A stretch of DNA of 64,000 bases from Membranipora membranacea (Eukaryota; Bryozoa; Gymnolaemata; Cheilostomatida; Membraniporidae): contig OU612066.1 of NCBI GenBank assembly GCA_914767715.1, positions 253,001-317,000 on the forward strand, in the 5' to 3' direction. Shown piece after piece: positions 45,658 to 60,561 of this stretch (position 1 is its first letter; each line of letters starts with the position of its first letter). The position numbers and the translations under genes are program-made. The notes under the pieces are model-generated. The model worked only from the letters and a program-made list of their open reading frames with translations, had not been told where the DNA came from and made no database searches.

Positions 45658-47661
45658 CATATCCTAGAACTGACTGGGTAGAGCTGTAACACATCCATCA
45701 TACTACATGTCCTATCTCTCAACCCGATCACTGTACTACACCAGAAAATCCACGATCTCTAGTCTCTCTCTGACATAAAACCAATCCTGTCACTGATGTA
45801 AGATACTATTATATTACCAGACTATTCTTGTACAGAAACTAAAGTCTAGGTAGTAATACAACACGAGTGCTCACATATATTCGTTCACTTAATTTCTCTC
45901 AGTAAATGCAATCAAACTGCGAGACACTATCGTTACTTGAGTTTTCAATGTTATGACCTGTGTTCATATATCCGTCCTATTTGAGAAAGAGCGGAAGATG
46001 GAATGAACACCTTAATATAATACATTTCCTCACCGAAAGACTTAGTGCAGTTATGGTTTTTTTGCTAGCATAAATTCTTTCGCTCATCATTGTTTTATAA
46101 ATAAACACAGAATAAAATGGAATATTATGTAGTTACTCCTACTGATGACCAGAATTGTGATAGATATAGTCTAAGTGCTCAGACTCCAAGGCGCAGGGAG
46201 TTACTTGCGCAAGCTATCGAATTCCTCTCCCCGGGGAGTTTGATAGCTTGCGCAAGTAACTCCCTGCGCCTTGGAGTCTGAGCTCTTAGACTATGATAGA
46301 TATGACTCCCTGCGTTTACCTCTTCTATAGTGTTTGAATGTACAGCTGGGCGATAAAGAGTACAAAACTCAAAGTTAGGATAATACAAAATCATAAACAT
46401 ATAAATATAGAATTTATTGTTTATGTACAAAAGAAATGCTAAGGTATGAGGCCTAAGATACAGAGACGCAAGGCTGCCTATTATTCTATAAGAGCTCTCT
46501 TGTACCCCCAGTTCGTCTCACAGGTTATCTGTCGAAAGTATCTCGAGGATGAGGTTTTGTGTTTGCCATCAAAATATTTTTGTGTCCCATTTTCAAAGTA
46601 TTATCACCCTGACTAGACGTTCCCATAAACTAGATGTTTATAATAACTACAATTAAATATTGCATTGTAAGTATTATATGGTAAGACAACAGTTTATTAT
46701 TCGAGTAACAGATTCATTCTCAGCACAGCTGATTATATTATTATCTACTTTACTTTCGTTACAAGGAAAGATGGAGAGAAGTAACAATATCATACATGCT
46801 TATAGATAGCTGTCCGACATCTGTATTAAATGGCCCAGTGACAGTTACACAAACATTCGCTGCACAAGTAAAATTAGATACCAATATAAGCGGCGGCTTC
46901 TAGATTTGAAATGAAACTGGCCGAGACAATTAAAGGATTCCTAAAAATAAATATTCGTCTTTGTGGCACCCGAGTAGAAATTGGGCACTGCTGTTACTTT
47001 TTGGTAAGAAAACACAAAGGGTCTGCTGGCTATACTATAAATAAAAATCATCATCCCATCAAGGAAAGCAAGTGACAAGCTTACAGCGGCGACAGCAGCA
47101 GCAGAAGTACATATGACTGAGATAGTGTAGCTGTGATAGTGTAGCTGGGAGAGTGTAGCTGATAGAGTGTAGCTGATAGAGTGTAGCTGCAGCTTCTATT
47201 ATCACTGGCACCATTCGACCAGAAGCTACCAGCCAGATTTTAATGTTTGGTGCGCGAATACAAAATAAACATACCACAGTGTGTAACCAAATATCATGTG
47301 CAATCAAACCGACCATGTCGTCATTATTAAACTAAAATATTGTCTCACATATTCTGCAAAACGGAGACACAAAGTTCGCTAAATCCTCTATACATATTAT
47401 AATAAGCATCTGGCCGCTGTAACTGATTTCTTGTCCTCAGCAGTATAAGCAGCAGCAATGATGGTGGATAGAGCTGCCGCCTCTGTTAGTGATGAGATAC
47501 TGTTTGGTATTTTGTTTTCATATCGTCACGATCAGTTCACCAGACACACAGATAGTATATATATATATATATGTAGGATCAGTGATGTTTGATTTTCTTA
47601 GAACTATTGAAGTTAATATTGAAGAGACCAAGTCCTGGTGGCTGACCTTGAACTTGTGACC
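45658..47661. other. Intergenic, MZB1-like to PP2A 3' ends
   Basis: Besides the MITE at 46167-46293 there is a short tandem run of GAGTGTAGCTGATA at about 47115-47185. No gene is visible. AATAAA-like signals occur near 46097. Confidence 0.5.
46167..46293. mobile_element. 127-bp near-perfect hairpin MITE, 9-bp target duplication
   Basis: Arms of about 55 bp (TAGTCTAAGTGCTCAGACTC onward) are almost perfect complements around a loop of GAATTCCTCTCCCCGGGGAG. The flanks 46158-46166 and 46294-46302 are both TGATAGATA. The near-perfect arms suggest a recent insertion. Confidence 0.85.
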
Positions 47662-51601
<3,940 letters not shown>

Positions 51602-52565
51602 GTTGATTAAACCTGATACAGAATACCTTCAGCAACTGTAAAAGTATAAATAATATGCTTGAATGCTGTGTTATACCAGCAAATAAGCATGTAAAACAAC
51701 AAATTCACAGGGCCCTTCAATGTTGTGCTTTTCTGCTGTAAGCATTCAATTTGTGTGTTTTTGCAGTCAATCAATCATGTTAGACTCCTACAAACATCGA
51801 CATCACCAAATATCCGAACCTAATAAATGGAGGGATTTATTTAATATTCTACATCACCCAAACAACCCCAAAACAACAGGTCAACATGTACGTAGTCTGT
51901 CAGTTATGTTGTTATAGGTTGCCATGGAATCACCTCATTTCTATATCGCGCACCAGTAACATCATACACAGTGCAAAAGAATTTTATACACTTATTGCAG
52001 ATTTTGTAAATATGGCTAATTACAAGAGTCAACCAACGATGGTTTATCTTGCTGATGTATTTTAACCTAAATTTTGTCTCACGTCTTAAGTTATCCCTGA
52101 TCAAGCATTTGGAACTGAACTGCACCTTTTAATAACTGCCCACTGTAGTTACTGATAGAATTGAAAGTTCTTGTATCCCTTTTTCTTCTTCTTCCTAGTT
52201 ATGAATATTACTGAGACTACAGTTCTAGAGCCTAGGTTGGACTAGCTAGGAGTTGGACTTGGTAGGCCAGTTTATGGCCAGTGTGTAGCAAGTAGTCAAT
52301 GAGTAGGTAGGTAATAGCGTAGACTTCATCGTCAAACTAGACCCCCTAGGCAGAAGAGGAGGATTGTGCCTCATATGGGGCACGGCAGGTGCATGAGTTG
52401 GACAGGATTTGATGAGTATGGAATAGGGGCCACAAGTGTTTGTATAGTAAAGGTTGGCATAACCTGTCAGATGGTTATGAGTTTGTCAATTGACCTTATA
52501 ATTGATGCTCTATACTGTCTTATTTATTTAAGTAGCTTCACCACCAAACAAATAATACACTTTTT
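51602..52565. other. PP2A 5' flank, no gene
   Basis: Only short unremarkable frames are present. A candidate promoter for PP2A would lie just above 51601, but I see no distinctive motif. Confidence 0.4.
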
Positions 52566-52733
52566 AATACATCTTACATCAACTTACATCAAAGACGACA
52601 TCACGGGCGTAAGGGGCGTGCCTCAGTTTTTGGACATAACTACATAAGGTTTGGACGTTGTTCCAGAATACCATCCCATGGGTAGGGCATTTGGGTTCAG
52701 AGCGGGTACAAGTACCCATCCAGTAGGGCATCA
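52566..52733. repeat. Dispersed repeat, copy 2 of 2
   Basis: Second copy of the 29067-29268 repeat, lacking about 20 bp in the middle and a GCATGG block. It directly abuts the 3' side of the LINE fragment and could be part of the same element or an independent insertion. Confidence 0.8.
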
Positions 52734-52739
52734 GTAGTA

Positions 52740-53596
52740 TTGTCCTCTGATTGTCCTTAGATTTTCATATCCCTTATTGTCCGGGGCAGAAAACTGTTAT
52801 GGAAACAGTTCCGTGTGGCAGCGATAGAGCGTGGCTCGTTCTGTGTTTGTGATCTTGTCAAGACTGTCGATGGGGCTGGTTATTTATTTCATCGTAGGAT
52901 GAGCAGAGTGCAGGATGGGCCTCCTCTCTTGACAGTACCTTATTTAAGAGCTTTACCCTGGAGTTCTTCCGCCGAATAACTAGCTGTTCCAGCTGCAATT
53001 TCTCCTTTGCTTCCGTAACACCCCTCCTCCCCTTCAATCCACAGATCATTCTCACACCGTGGTTCTGCACAATGCACAATCTCGAGTGCCTCGATCTCCC
53101 TCCTTGTGGAAGGATCCCAGGCACAGGAAGCATATTCCAGATGAGGAAGGCAGAGAGACTTGTATGCAATCAGTCTGGCTCTCTCCGGTGCCCAGTAGAG
53201 AGCTCGTCTGATCATCCCAATCTGCTTTCTGGCGCTGCAGATTTTGTCGGCTATGTGGTCAGTGAATTTTAGGTCTGACTGCAGTATCACTCCCAAGTAT
53301 TTGCAGTGATCTGGGTGCTCCAGCACTATATTGTCCATAGTGTACTCTGGGACTATTCTCTGAGGATGGAAGGCAATAATCTTACACTTCTTAGCATTAA
53401 AACTCATCCCCCATCCTCATCCCTCCTAGTTGGCTTGAAATCACTCCTCATCATTTGTGTTGTCTACATTTTGGTACATCAGGGTATCATCAGCAAAGAG
53501 GCCAACAGAGCAATCAACATGACTGGGGAGATCGTTGATAAACACCAAAAACAACACTAGACCCAACACCGAGCCCTGTGGGACTATCAAAAGGTA
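52740..53596 (-). mobile_element. Decayed non-LTR retrotransposon fragment (reverse transcriptase)
   Basis: On the minus strand, VPQGSVLGLVLFLVFINDLP and LFADDTLMY are the RT motifs around the catalytic FADD. After stops and a short deletion the frame resumes at WGMSFNAKKCKI, then HCKYLGVILQSDLKFTDHI and LPHLEYASCAWDP. A frameshift follows before VRMICGLKGRRGVTEA. Upstream RT parts and any endonuclease are missing, so it is 5'-truncated and dead. The layout fits a Jockey/CR1/RTE-type LINE; family not resolved. Confidence 0.9.
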
Positions 53597-53599
53597 TTA

Positions 53600-54487
53600 T
53601 CAATACTTACTCACTGTGTCGTGTGTGTAGGCCAACTGTTTTATAGTATAGTTATGTACTGATATATAAAAATTAATATAATTTATTGATGATGGATAAA
53701 TGTATATATTATTGTCTAATATATATTTACCCATCTTCTTGTTTTGGTGTGTGTGTATACTAAATATATATATATAGACATAATATAATAAATATATATA
53801 TATGGGATGGCACTGACCATTCTCCCTGCACTGACAGATATCAATTATTGGTTAACTGAGGATTAAGATTTAAACTTTTGGTCAGTCACAAAAATCCTCC
53901 TTGACATCAATCAAACTGACATGTCAGAATATGAATAAAATAAAATAATTGAATGAGATTGAGAATTTTGATTGTTGTACCTCTACTGAGATATAGAGTG
54001 TAAAACCAGCTGGTAAAAGGTCGTTGTAATGAAGTATTAAGCTGGATATAGGTGTGAATCAAAGGGAACACATTGTGGGATACTGGCCATCGAAACAAAG
54101 TTGGTAGGGGATAAACAATGCAATTTGTTTCAGTTTGTTTACTCACCAGAGTAAGTTTCAAAGAATCCAGATCAAAATGGCTGCTTAGTTTTCCTGTACT
54201 AAAAAATAGCAATTTTACCATATGAGTTAGTAAACTTTTAAGAAAATTCATCCACTTAGATTTTTTTATTCTTTGACTCCAGAGACTTAGAAGATATAAT
54301 AAAATTGTGATAATAATTTTTCAAACCCACAAAGCAAATATATAATAATGGGGATTTTTGTGTGGTATGGAAACAATGAGCCTAAAGATGTCCTTTTCCG
54401 GTTAATCTGCCACTTACTTGGTTAGATTGCCAATACGGCTATTTTAATCTGCCTACATCTCCTCTCTGAGGCAGCAAAATTGTCAAC
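53600..54487. other. RACK1 5' flank
   Basis: AT-rich with TA runs near 53760-53800. A pyrimidine tract CCTTTTCCGG at about 54391-54400 could be a 5'TOP-type start for RACK1, as in other animals; this is a guess from position and base content. Confidence 0.35.
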
Positions 54488-57376
54488 ATGACTGAGCAGA
54501 TGACACTCAGAGGTACCCTCCGTGGCCATAACGGATGGGTTAACCAGATTGCCACCACCCATGTCTTCCCCGACATGATTTTGTCAGCATCAAGAGGTAA
54601 GAAATCAATGGGTTTTGATAGTAGTATCCTTCCAATCCAAGCAGCAAGAATTGTCCAACAATAGTATTTGTTGAGCAGTCCTCTGATTACAGCATCTAAA
54701 TCTCACAGAGCATAGACCATTGCTGAGACAAGGGAGCTAACAGGTTTGTAAAATCATCTCAAATTATTGACCAGTGTGTGGAGGGGTCACTCAAGTCAAT
54801 GTGAGTGGGACTCAACCCCCTGTCACTCATAGATAGATAGTAGTGCTCACTCAAGAGTCAATAGGGAGACAAAATATATATTAAATGTCACTTGTATCAA
54901 TCCATCTTTACATGTCACAGTGCTGTGTGCAGTAGGTATTGCAAGAATCCCAATAACAATAAAAGTAGCCATCTCTGTAGGGTGAAGGGAAAACTTGTGG
55001 AGCGAGTAAAATAATGATGCGTTGGAAAGTAGATTCTTTTCGTCATGATTATAAATTACATAACTATGACTATAAAAAGGAGTTGATCAGCATTTTGTTC
55101 ATATCGAAATCTATTCCTGAATTTGGAACACTGATTATAATGTGTGTTTGTTTATGCATCTTGCAGACAAAACTCTGATTGTATGGAAGCTGACACGAGA
55201 TGATGCCAGCTATGGTATTGCTGAGAAATGTCTGACAGGACACGATCACTTTGTGTCTGATGTCACCCTATCTACTGATGGACAGTTTGCCTTGTCTGGC
55301 TCTTGGGATAAAACTCTCCGCCTCTGGGATCTCCACACGTATGTCATGTCTATAACATTTCTGACATTGATATTTCATCACAACGAGTTCCTTTTTATGT
55401 CCATTTCATAGTGGAAGGTGGGACACTGCACACAATCCTAATGAGGACAACCTTGCGTCATGATAGAAATGATTTTGAGTGACTTGCAAATCTGAAGAAT
55501 TGTGCGTAGACTACATCTTTATAATGTGTTATCCAAATTGGAAAGTTCATAAAGTAATAAATCTATTTACTTTTATACTTTTAGTGGACAGACCACTCGT
55601 CAGTTCACCGGTCACTCCAATGATGTGCTGAGTGTAGCTTTCTCCGCTGATAACAGACAGATCGTATCAGGCTCAAGAGATAAAACCATCAAACTGTGGA
55701 ACACTCTCGGAGTCTGCAAGTACACCATACAGGTAAATCTACTATAATGATATATATAGGCTCAGTAGGTCTGGTGTCCCCCTCATTTATAGGCTTACTC
55801 AGCTCGATGATAATAGTGACAGTATGCCTGTGACTTGCAAAGCTGAGAACTTTACTAATTTTGATGGTGGTGACAATTACTTAAAGCAATTATTATAAAA
55901 GTCAAATCAGCAACTTAAAATTACCACATCAGTAATGCTAGATCCAGTAATCCTAGTGAGTTATTGTATGTCTAGAATTTTAAATTGGGTCACTTACATG
56001 TCATTTAATGTGATGTATTTTATTAAATGTCAGGAGGATGGCCATTCCGAATGGGTATCATGTGTACGATTCTCACCAAACACCAGCAACCCCATCATTG
56101 TGTCGGCTGGTTGGGACAGAATTGTCAAGGTATGGAACCTGACTAACTGCAAGCTCAAAACTGACCACTTCGGACACCAGGGATACGTCAACACTGTCGC
56201 TGTATCTCCTGATGGCTCACTTTGTGCTTCAGGTGGAAAGGTTGGTAGAAGATATATAAGTATTACCTATCCTGTCAATTGGAATCTACTGTGAAATTCA
56301 CTTACGATATAACCAATGACGATCTAATTACAAACTGACATCAGGATTCTAATTCTGCATGGCAAGCAACAAAGATTTTGTTTAGTATAATATGATTATC
56401 TACACTCTTGAACTTGCTGTTGATAATATAATTCTAAGTAATGAAAGTTTGTCCCAAATAGACAGCAAATGTAACGGAATATGTTAGTCACTAGATCAGT
56501 ACTAGTTAGGTTAGTTTGAATATCTGGGTAGTGAAATAAAGAGGTAACTCATGATGAATTATGTGAATTAGTTTGAGAACCTGTTCTTTACTGCTTTCTC
56601 CTATATTTTGACATGGTTAAAACCTAAACTTTAATGAATATTGATTCCATAATCTGTACGTGACAATTTATTTAGGATGGACAAGCCATGCTGTGGGATT
56701 TGAATGAGGGTAAACATCTATACACACTGGACGCTGGAGATACCATCAACGCCATGTGCTTCAGTCCCAACAGATACTGGCTGTGTGCTGCTAGTGGACC
56801 ACAAGTCAAGATCTGGGTACGTCACTCTCAATCATACAACACACATACTGATGTAAAAACTGTAGATAGTTGGTTAATTCCGCAAAGTTTAGTGATGGAT
56901 GAACAGCGTGTGATATCTAATCCCCTCCTATCCCTTTATGAGGCGATGATCATGTAACTGTGATAATAGTTAACCCAGTTCTGACTGGGATAATATTTAC
57001 CCTGTTATGACTAAGATTAGACCTGGATGTGCCATCATCAGATTAGATAGAAGTTCAGGGATGACAAAATAGCGTCTTGATATTAATGATGGTTTGCCAT
57101 GTGACTTGCAAATCTGAGAACTTCTGTTAGTATATTTATGTGGTGACATCTGCACTCCTTGATGTAGTATTTACTTATCGGTGAATATGTTATATTTACC
57201 AGGATCTGGAAGGTAAGATGATTGTTGATGAATTAACCCCAGCTGTACACAATGTAGGAGGAAAGGCTGCACAACCTGACTGCCTATCTCTAGCCTGGTC
57301 AGGTGATGGACAGACACTGTTTGCTGGATATACTGATAACCTTATCCGTGTATGGCAGGTATCCATGGCTCGATAG
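54488..57376 (+). CDS. RACK1: RACK1, complete, 6 exons
   Basis: RACK1 is a seven-bladed WD40 protein of the 40S ribosomal subunit and a scaffold for PKC and other kinases. Exons: 54488-54596, 55167-55338, 55585-55732, 56034-56240, 56676-56816, 57203-57376; phases agree; 316 codons plus stop (317 in human). Start [20 protein letters not shown] and blades [71 protein letters not shown] and [12 protein letters not shown] match the family along the whole length. The donor of exon 4 (AAG|gttggt) is weak. Introns 2, 3 and 5 carry similar C/D snoRNA candidates, which fits this gene's role as a snoRNA host in vertebrates and yeast. Confidence 0.98.
55431..55504 (+). ncRNA. C/D box snoRNA candidate in RACK1 intron 2
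   Basis: A terminal stem CACAAT (55431-55436) / ATTGTG (55499-55504) encloses a box C-like ATGAGGA (55441), an internal C'-like AAATGAT and box D CTGA (55492-55495). The guide before box D is GTGACTTGCAAAT. It aligns with the copy in intron 5, also sharing GCGTC-TGATA. Confidence 0.7.
55745..55850 (+). ncRNA. C/D box snoRNA candidate in RACK1 intron 3
   Basis: The core is CGATGATAA (55805, box C or C') and box D CTGA (55843-55846) preceded by TGTGACTTGCAAAG, the same guide as in the other two copies. The 5' end is uncertain: an AATGATA at 55747 could be box C, but no terminal stem is evident. Confidence 0.5.
57049..57125 (+). ncRNA. C/D box snoRNA candidate in RACK1 intron 5
   Basis: A perfect 8-bp terminal stem AGAAGTTC / GAACTTCT encloses a box C-like GATGACA (57060), a C'-like AATGATGG (57085) and box D CTGA (57114-57117). 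The guide before box D is TGTGACTTGCAAAT. It resembles in part the guide of SNORD96, hosted by human RACK1 and directed at 5.8S rRNA, but two or three positions differ. Confidence 0.7.
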
Positions 57377-57686
57377 TGGGTCACCCTACATTTTCCAAAA
57401 ATAGAAAATGACTTGCTGTAATGTGCTTGGATTTGTTTTATGTGAGCAAAATTCTTTTTTTCTACAATTCTTACATAAATGGTAGGGAAATCAAGCAATA
57501 AAGTGAGGCGTATGAAAAAAAGGAACACCACCTGACTAATTTCATCTCTCTATAGAAGAGATTCTCTACTCTCTACTGGTATAGTGCATAGCTGACAACT
57601 GAGAGCAACCAAAACAGTTCAGTTCACTTGATTCAAACAAGGAGTTGTAGACCTTGATTCAAACCGGACTAGACAAATTTGTTCTA

Positions 57687-58200
57687 ATAGACAGTTTTCT
57701 GAGCTCTTATTTATGCCTCGATTCAGAGTTGTCCTCTCTCCAGTTTGGTACTTTTAACCCACACTGCATAGGAAAAACCTGCTGAATGAGGGTTATCTTG
57801 AAAAACGCTTATGATAGGATAAAAATTATTTTTGATTCAGAGTCTGCACCATTGAAAACCCTGTGAGACAGGGTTTCCAAATCATTGGAGGCTTGAATGT
57901 TGATAAATCCTAATTTTAGTGACGAAACGCATGAAACATTCTGCCAAATTGTCCGCAAAACAGGCGGAAAATGCTATAATTGACTATCAAAATACTAAAA
58001 TTATTTCCCAAACTATGTCCATCTGAGTTTTCAATGTTGCAGATTCTGAATCAAAAATAATTTTTATCCTATTATAAGCGGTTATCAAGATAACCCTCTT
58101 TTCAGCTTATTTTTCCTATGCGGCGTGGGTTAAAAGTACCAAACTGGAGAGAGGACAACTATGAATTGAGGCCTTAATCAGAGCTCAGAAAACTGTCTAT
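57687..58200. mobile_element. 514-bp element with long terminal inverted repeats
   Basis: Arms of about 165 bp begin ATAGACAGTTTTCTGAGCTC and converge to TTGATTCAGAGTCTGCA near 57845 and 58040. TA flanks both ends (57685-57686 and 58201-58202), the target site of Tc1/mariner elements. The centre of about 190 bp has no coding frame, so this is a non-autonomous derivative. Confidence 0.8.
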
Positions 58201-59748
58201 TAAGCAGAGTTTGAATTAAGTGACATTAGAATGCATTGAGATCTGGCTGAAGGGACTAATTTACCGTGTATGAATTAACAGGAGTTTTCAATTATAAAGT
58301 TAGAATTAACTGTAATTGAAAAGCTTGCACATTAAGACAAAACCTGAAATACTGACTGGCATGATTACTTCATCGACACAAAGTTTATGAGGGCACAGTA
58401 CTGACGGCCCACCTTTTCTGGCTTACATGGATTTTGAACATTTCATTCTGTGTTTAAACATGCGGACTCGAGATCTTGGGTGGGCATGTAGATCACAGAT
58501 AAACTGCTATGAAACGCATATGCCAACTCTCGCTGTATTATTCAGTATAGTTAGGTCAATGAGGTTATGCAACCCACCACCTAGTTAGTATAAACATAAT
58601 CGTCAATGTCTGACATTTCACAATTTGTTGGTTTAGATTATCGATGTTTGACACATTGTGATTGATAGGGCGATTAGCAAGACACTATTTTGGTCGATCA
58701 TAAATTTGTAGTCATAATCGTATACAGTTTCAATTCTCGTCATTTTCCAAATAAACTCGCTAGACTTCATTGTTTCCATTTTTATTGGGCTAACTTACTT
58801 GGGATTCCCAAGATTTATCACAAACATAACACACAGGATACACAACTCTTATGGACAAATTATCATAATGTTAATCCCAACAGGGAGTTTGGGACCAAAC
58901 TCCCTGATTCCAATGCAGACAGGCTATATGTGTATATACCTATGATAGGCTATCATCACCACAAAGAAAAATTCTTGTTATTTGTCCTTAGGCAGTTTGA
59001 TGTGCAGGTGCAATGAATTCAGTTGTACTAATAGTCTTGGTGATGGATTCATATATTAGTGGTAAAATACAAAGTATGGCTATTTTTTGGAGAAATTACA
59101 TCAGTATGTAACTCTGTGTTAGTATCAGATATAGCTAAAATTCTGGCAGTTTTAACATTTTGTGTTGACTGACTTCCCAGTAAAGACCCTCAAAAACTCA
59201 GGCAAGCTACTTGACAAATGTTTACAACGGATTGCTTGTGGCATCACTGAACTTGTGGACTTATCAAAGATGGGAAATTGTATCCCGCAATCGAACATAA
59301 ATTGCTATCAAAGAGGAGAAATTTGTTTCCATCAAATTGAACATTAATTGCCATATGCTTGTTCAGGGCCAGATATGCTCCCCTAATCCATTTGGACCAT
59401 GAGTACATATATCAGTGTTCAGGGAAAATGACGTTATTCCCTGTATGATCCAATAATCAACATTGGCTAATAGTGAGGCTAGCTCTTCCAGGTTATTCCA
59501 TGTGTACTGGTAAGAGCAAACACCAGAAGCAGATAGCAAATCGGACTGCCTTGGAATTCTTTGAGTTAGCAGAGATATCAGATTGACATTTCTAAGCAAG
59601 GAGCTATCTGCTCTTTTGGCAAGAGGGGACAACTCAGAACTGTGTTATAATTTTGTGTGCCAGGAAAGTTGTCCCAAACTCCCAGGACATTATTTTCATC
59701 TGAAATTCTGGAATCTTATTATACAGGCAAGCTTAAACATGGGCAAAA

Positions 59749-59858
59749 CACAGCCAGGCCTCAACAGTGTTCGGGGTGATAATTGGGGCCGTAGGCGGCC
59801 CTCAATGATCGCCTACGGCCGCGATCACCATCCCAAACACCATTCAGGTCTGGCTGTG
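59749..59858. mobile_element. 110-bp MITE with GC-rich stem
   Basis: Ends CACAGCCAGGCCT and AGGTCTGGCTGTG pair, and the inner stem GGCCGTAGGCG / CGCCTACGGCC is perfect. The central part is clearly more GC-rich than its surroundings. I find no convincing target duplication. Confidence 0.7.
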
Positions 59859-60561
59859 GAGTATAATATCACTACTGCAGATAGAGGTGTTGGTTGCGTA
59901 TGATGTGGTGGGTAGGCGTATCTTCCGAAGAGGTCATATACTGTGTCCAAAATCATGGTTTCTTAGCATCAATGGACTCATCAAAATTATGATTTAAAAC
60001 CATGGTGACTAAGAGAATGTGATGATTGTTTTTGCACAAGCTCTTTATTGTAGAGGCGGCTTGTCTCTAACGATCCTTTGTTGCAGTGTGTACCTTGACT
60101 ACATATATACTGAGATTTAATTTGTGGCACATCCTAAATTTGCGTAGGTTCAGTGGCTAAATCTCTGTGGCATTAATAAGCTATTAACATTCAGATCTGT
60201 AGTTAGTAATTGGTGCATTGTACCTAAGACGAAATCATCTTCAGGTTTCACTTCTTAATAGGTACTGTAGTTCCCCTATAGCTCCCACTATTTCCGAAAG
60301 CTATAATCTTCTCATACCATCTTGCAGCTAGGTATAGGGTCTATTACTGCACATGTTATTACTGGTGGTTATACAGTAGTTCTATATTAGCATCAGTAGT
60401 AACTCTACACCAAATTTTAGGTTAAGACCTTTACCTATGTACATAGATTAATCTTTAGTTGTGGCAGTAGGAGATATTATTATACGCTGCCTCTGTTGTA
60501 ATTTCAGTAAAAGTTCATTTCTCAAGTTCTTATTTTGTTAGCGTAATTCTCTTCAGCTGAA

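Larger units (their letters stand above)
57377..60561. other. Intergenic between RACK1 and the second PDZ gene
   Basis: Apart from the two inverted-repeat elements, it holds a small hairpin CAGGGAGTTTGG / CAAACTCCCTG at about 58880-58905 and unremarkable short frames (for example 58690-59016). No gene is recognisable. Part of it may be 5' UTR or promoter of the gene starting at 60562. Confidence 0.45.

Noticed and set aside
56535-56575. Fourth snoRNA in RACK1 intron 4
   Set aside because: Box-C-like ATGATGAA and TTTGAGAAC are present, but the spacing is too short and the guide is not conserved; at best a decayed copy.
58690-59016. 108-codon frame downstream of RACK1
   Set aside because: No conserved motif, no flanking splice signals that extend it, and codon use looks like non-coding AT-rich DNA.
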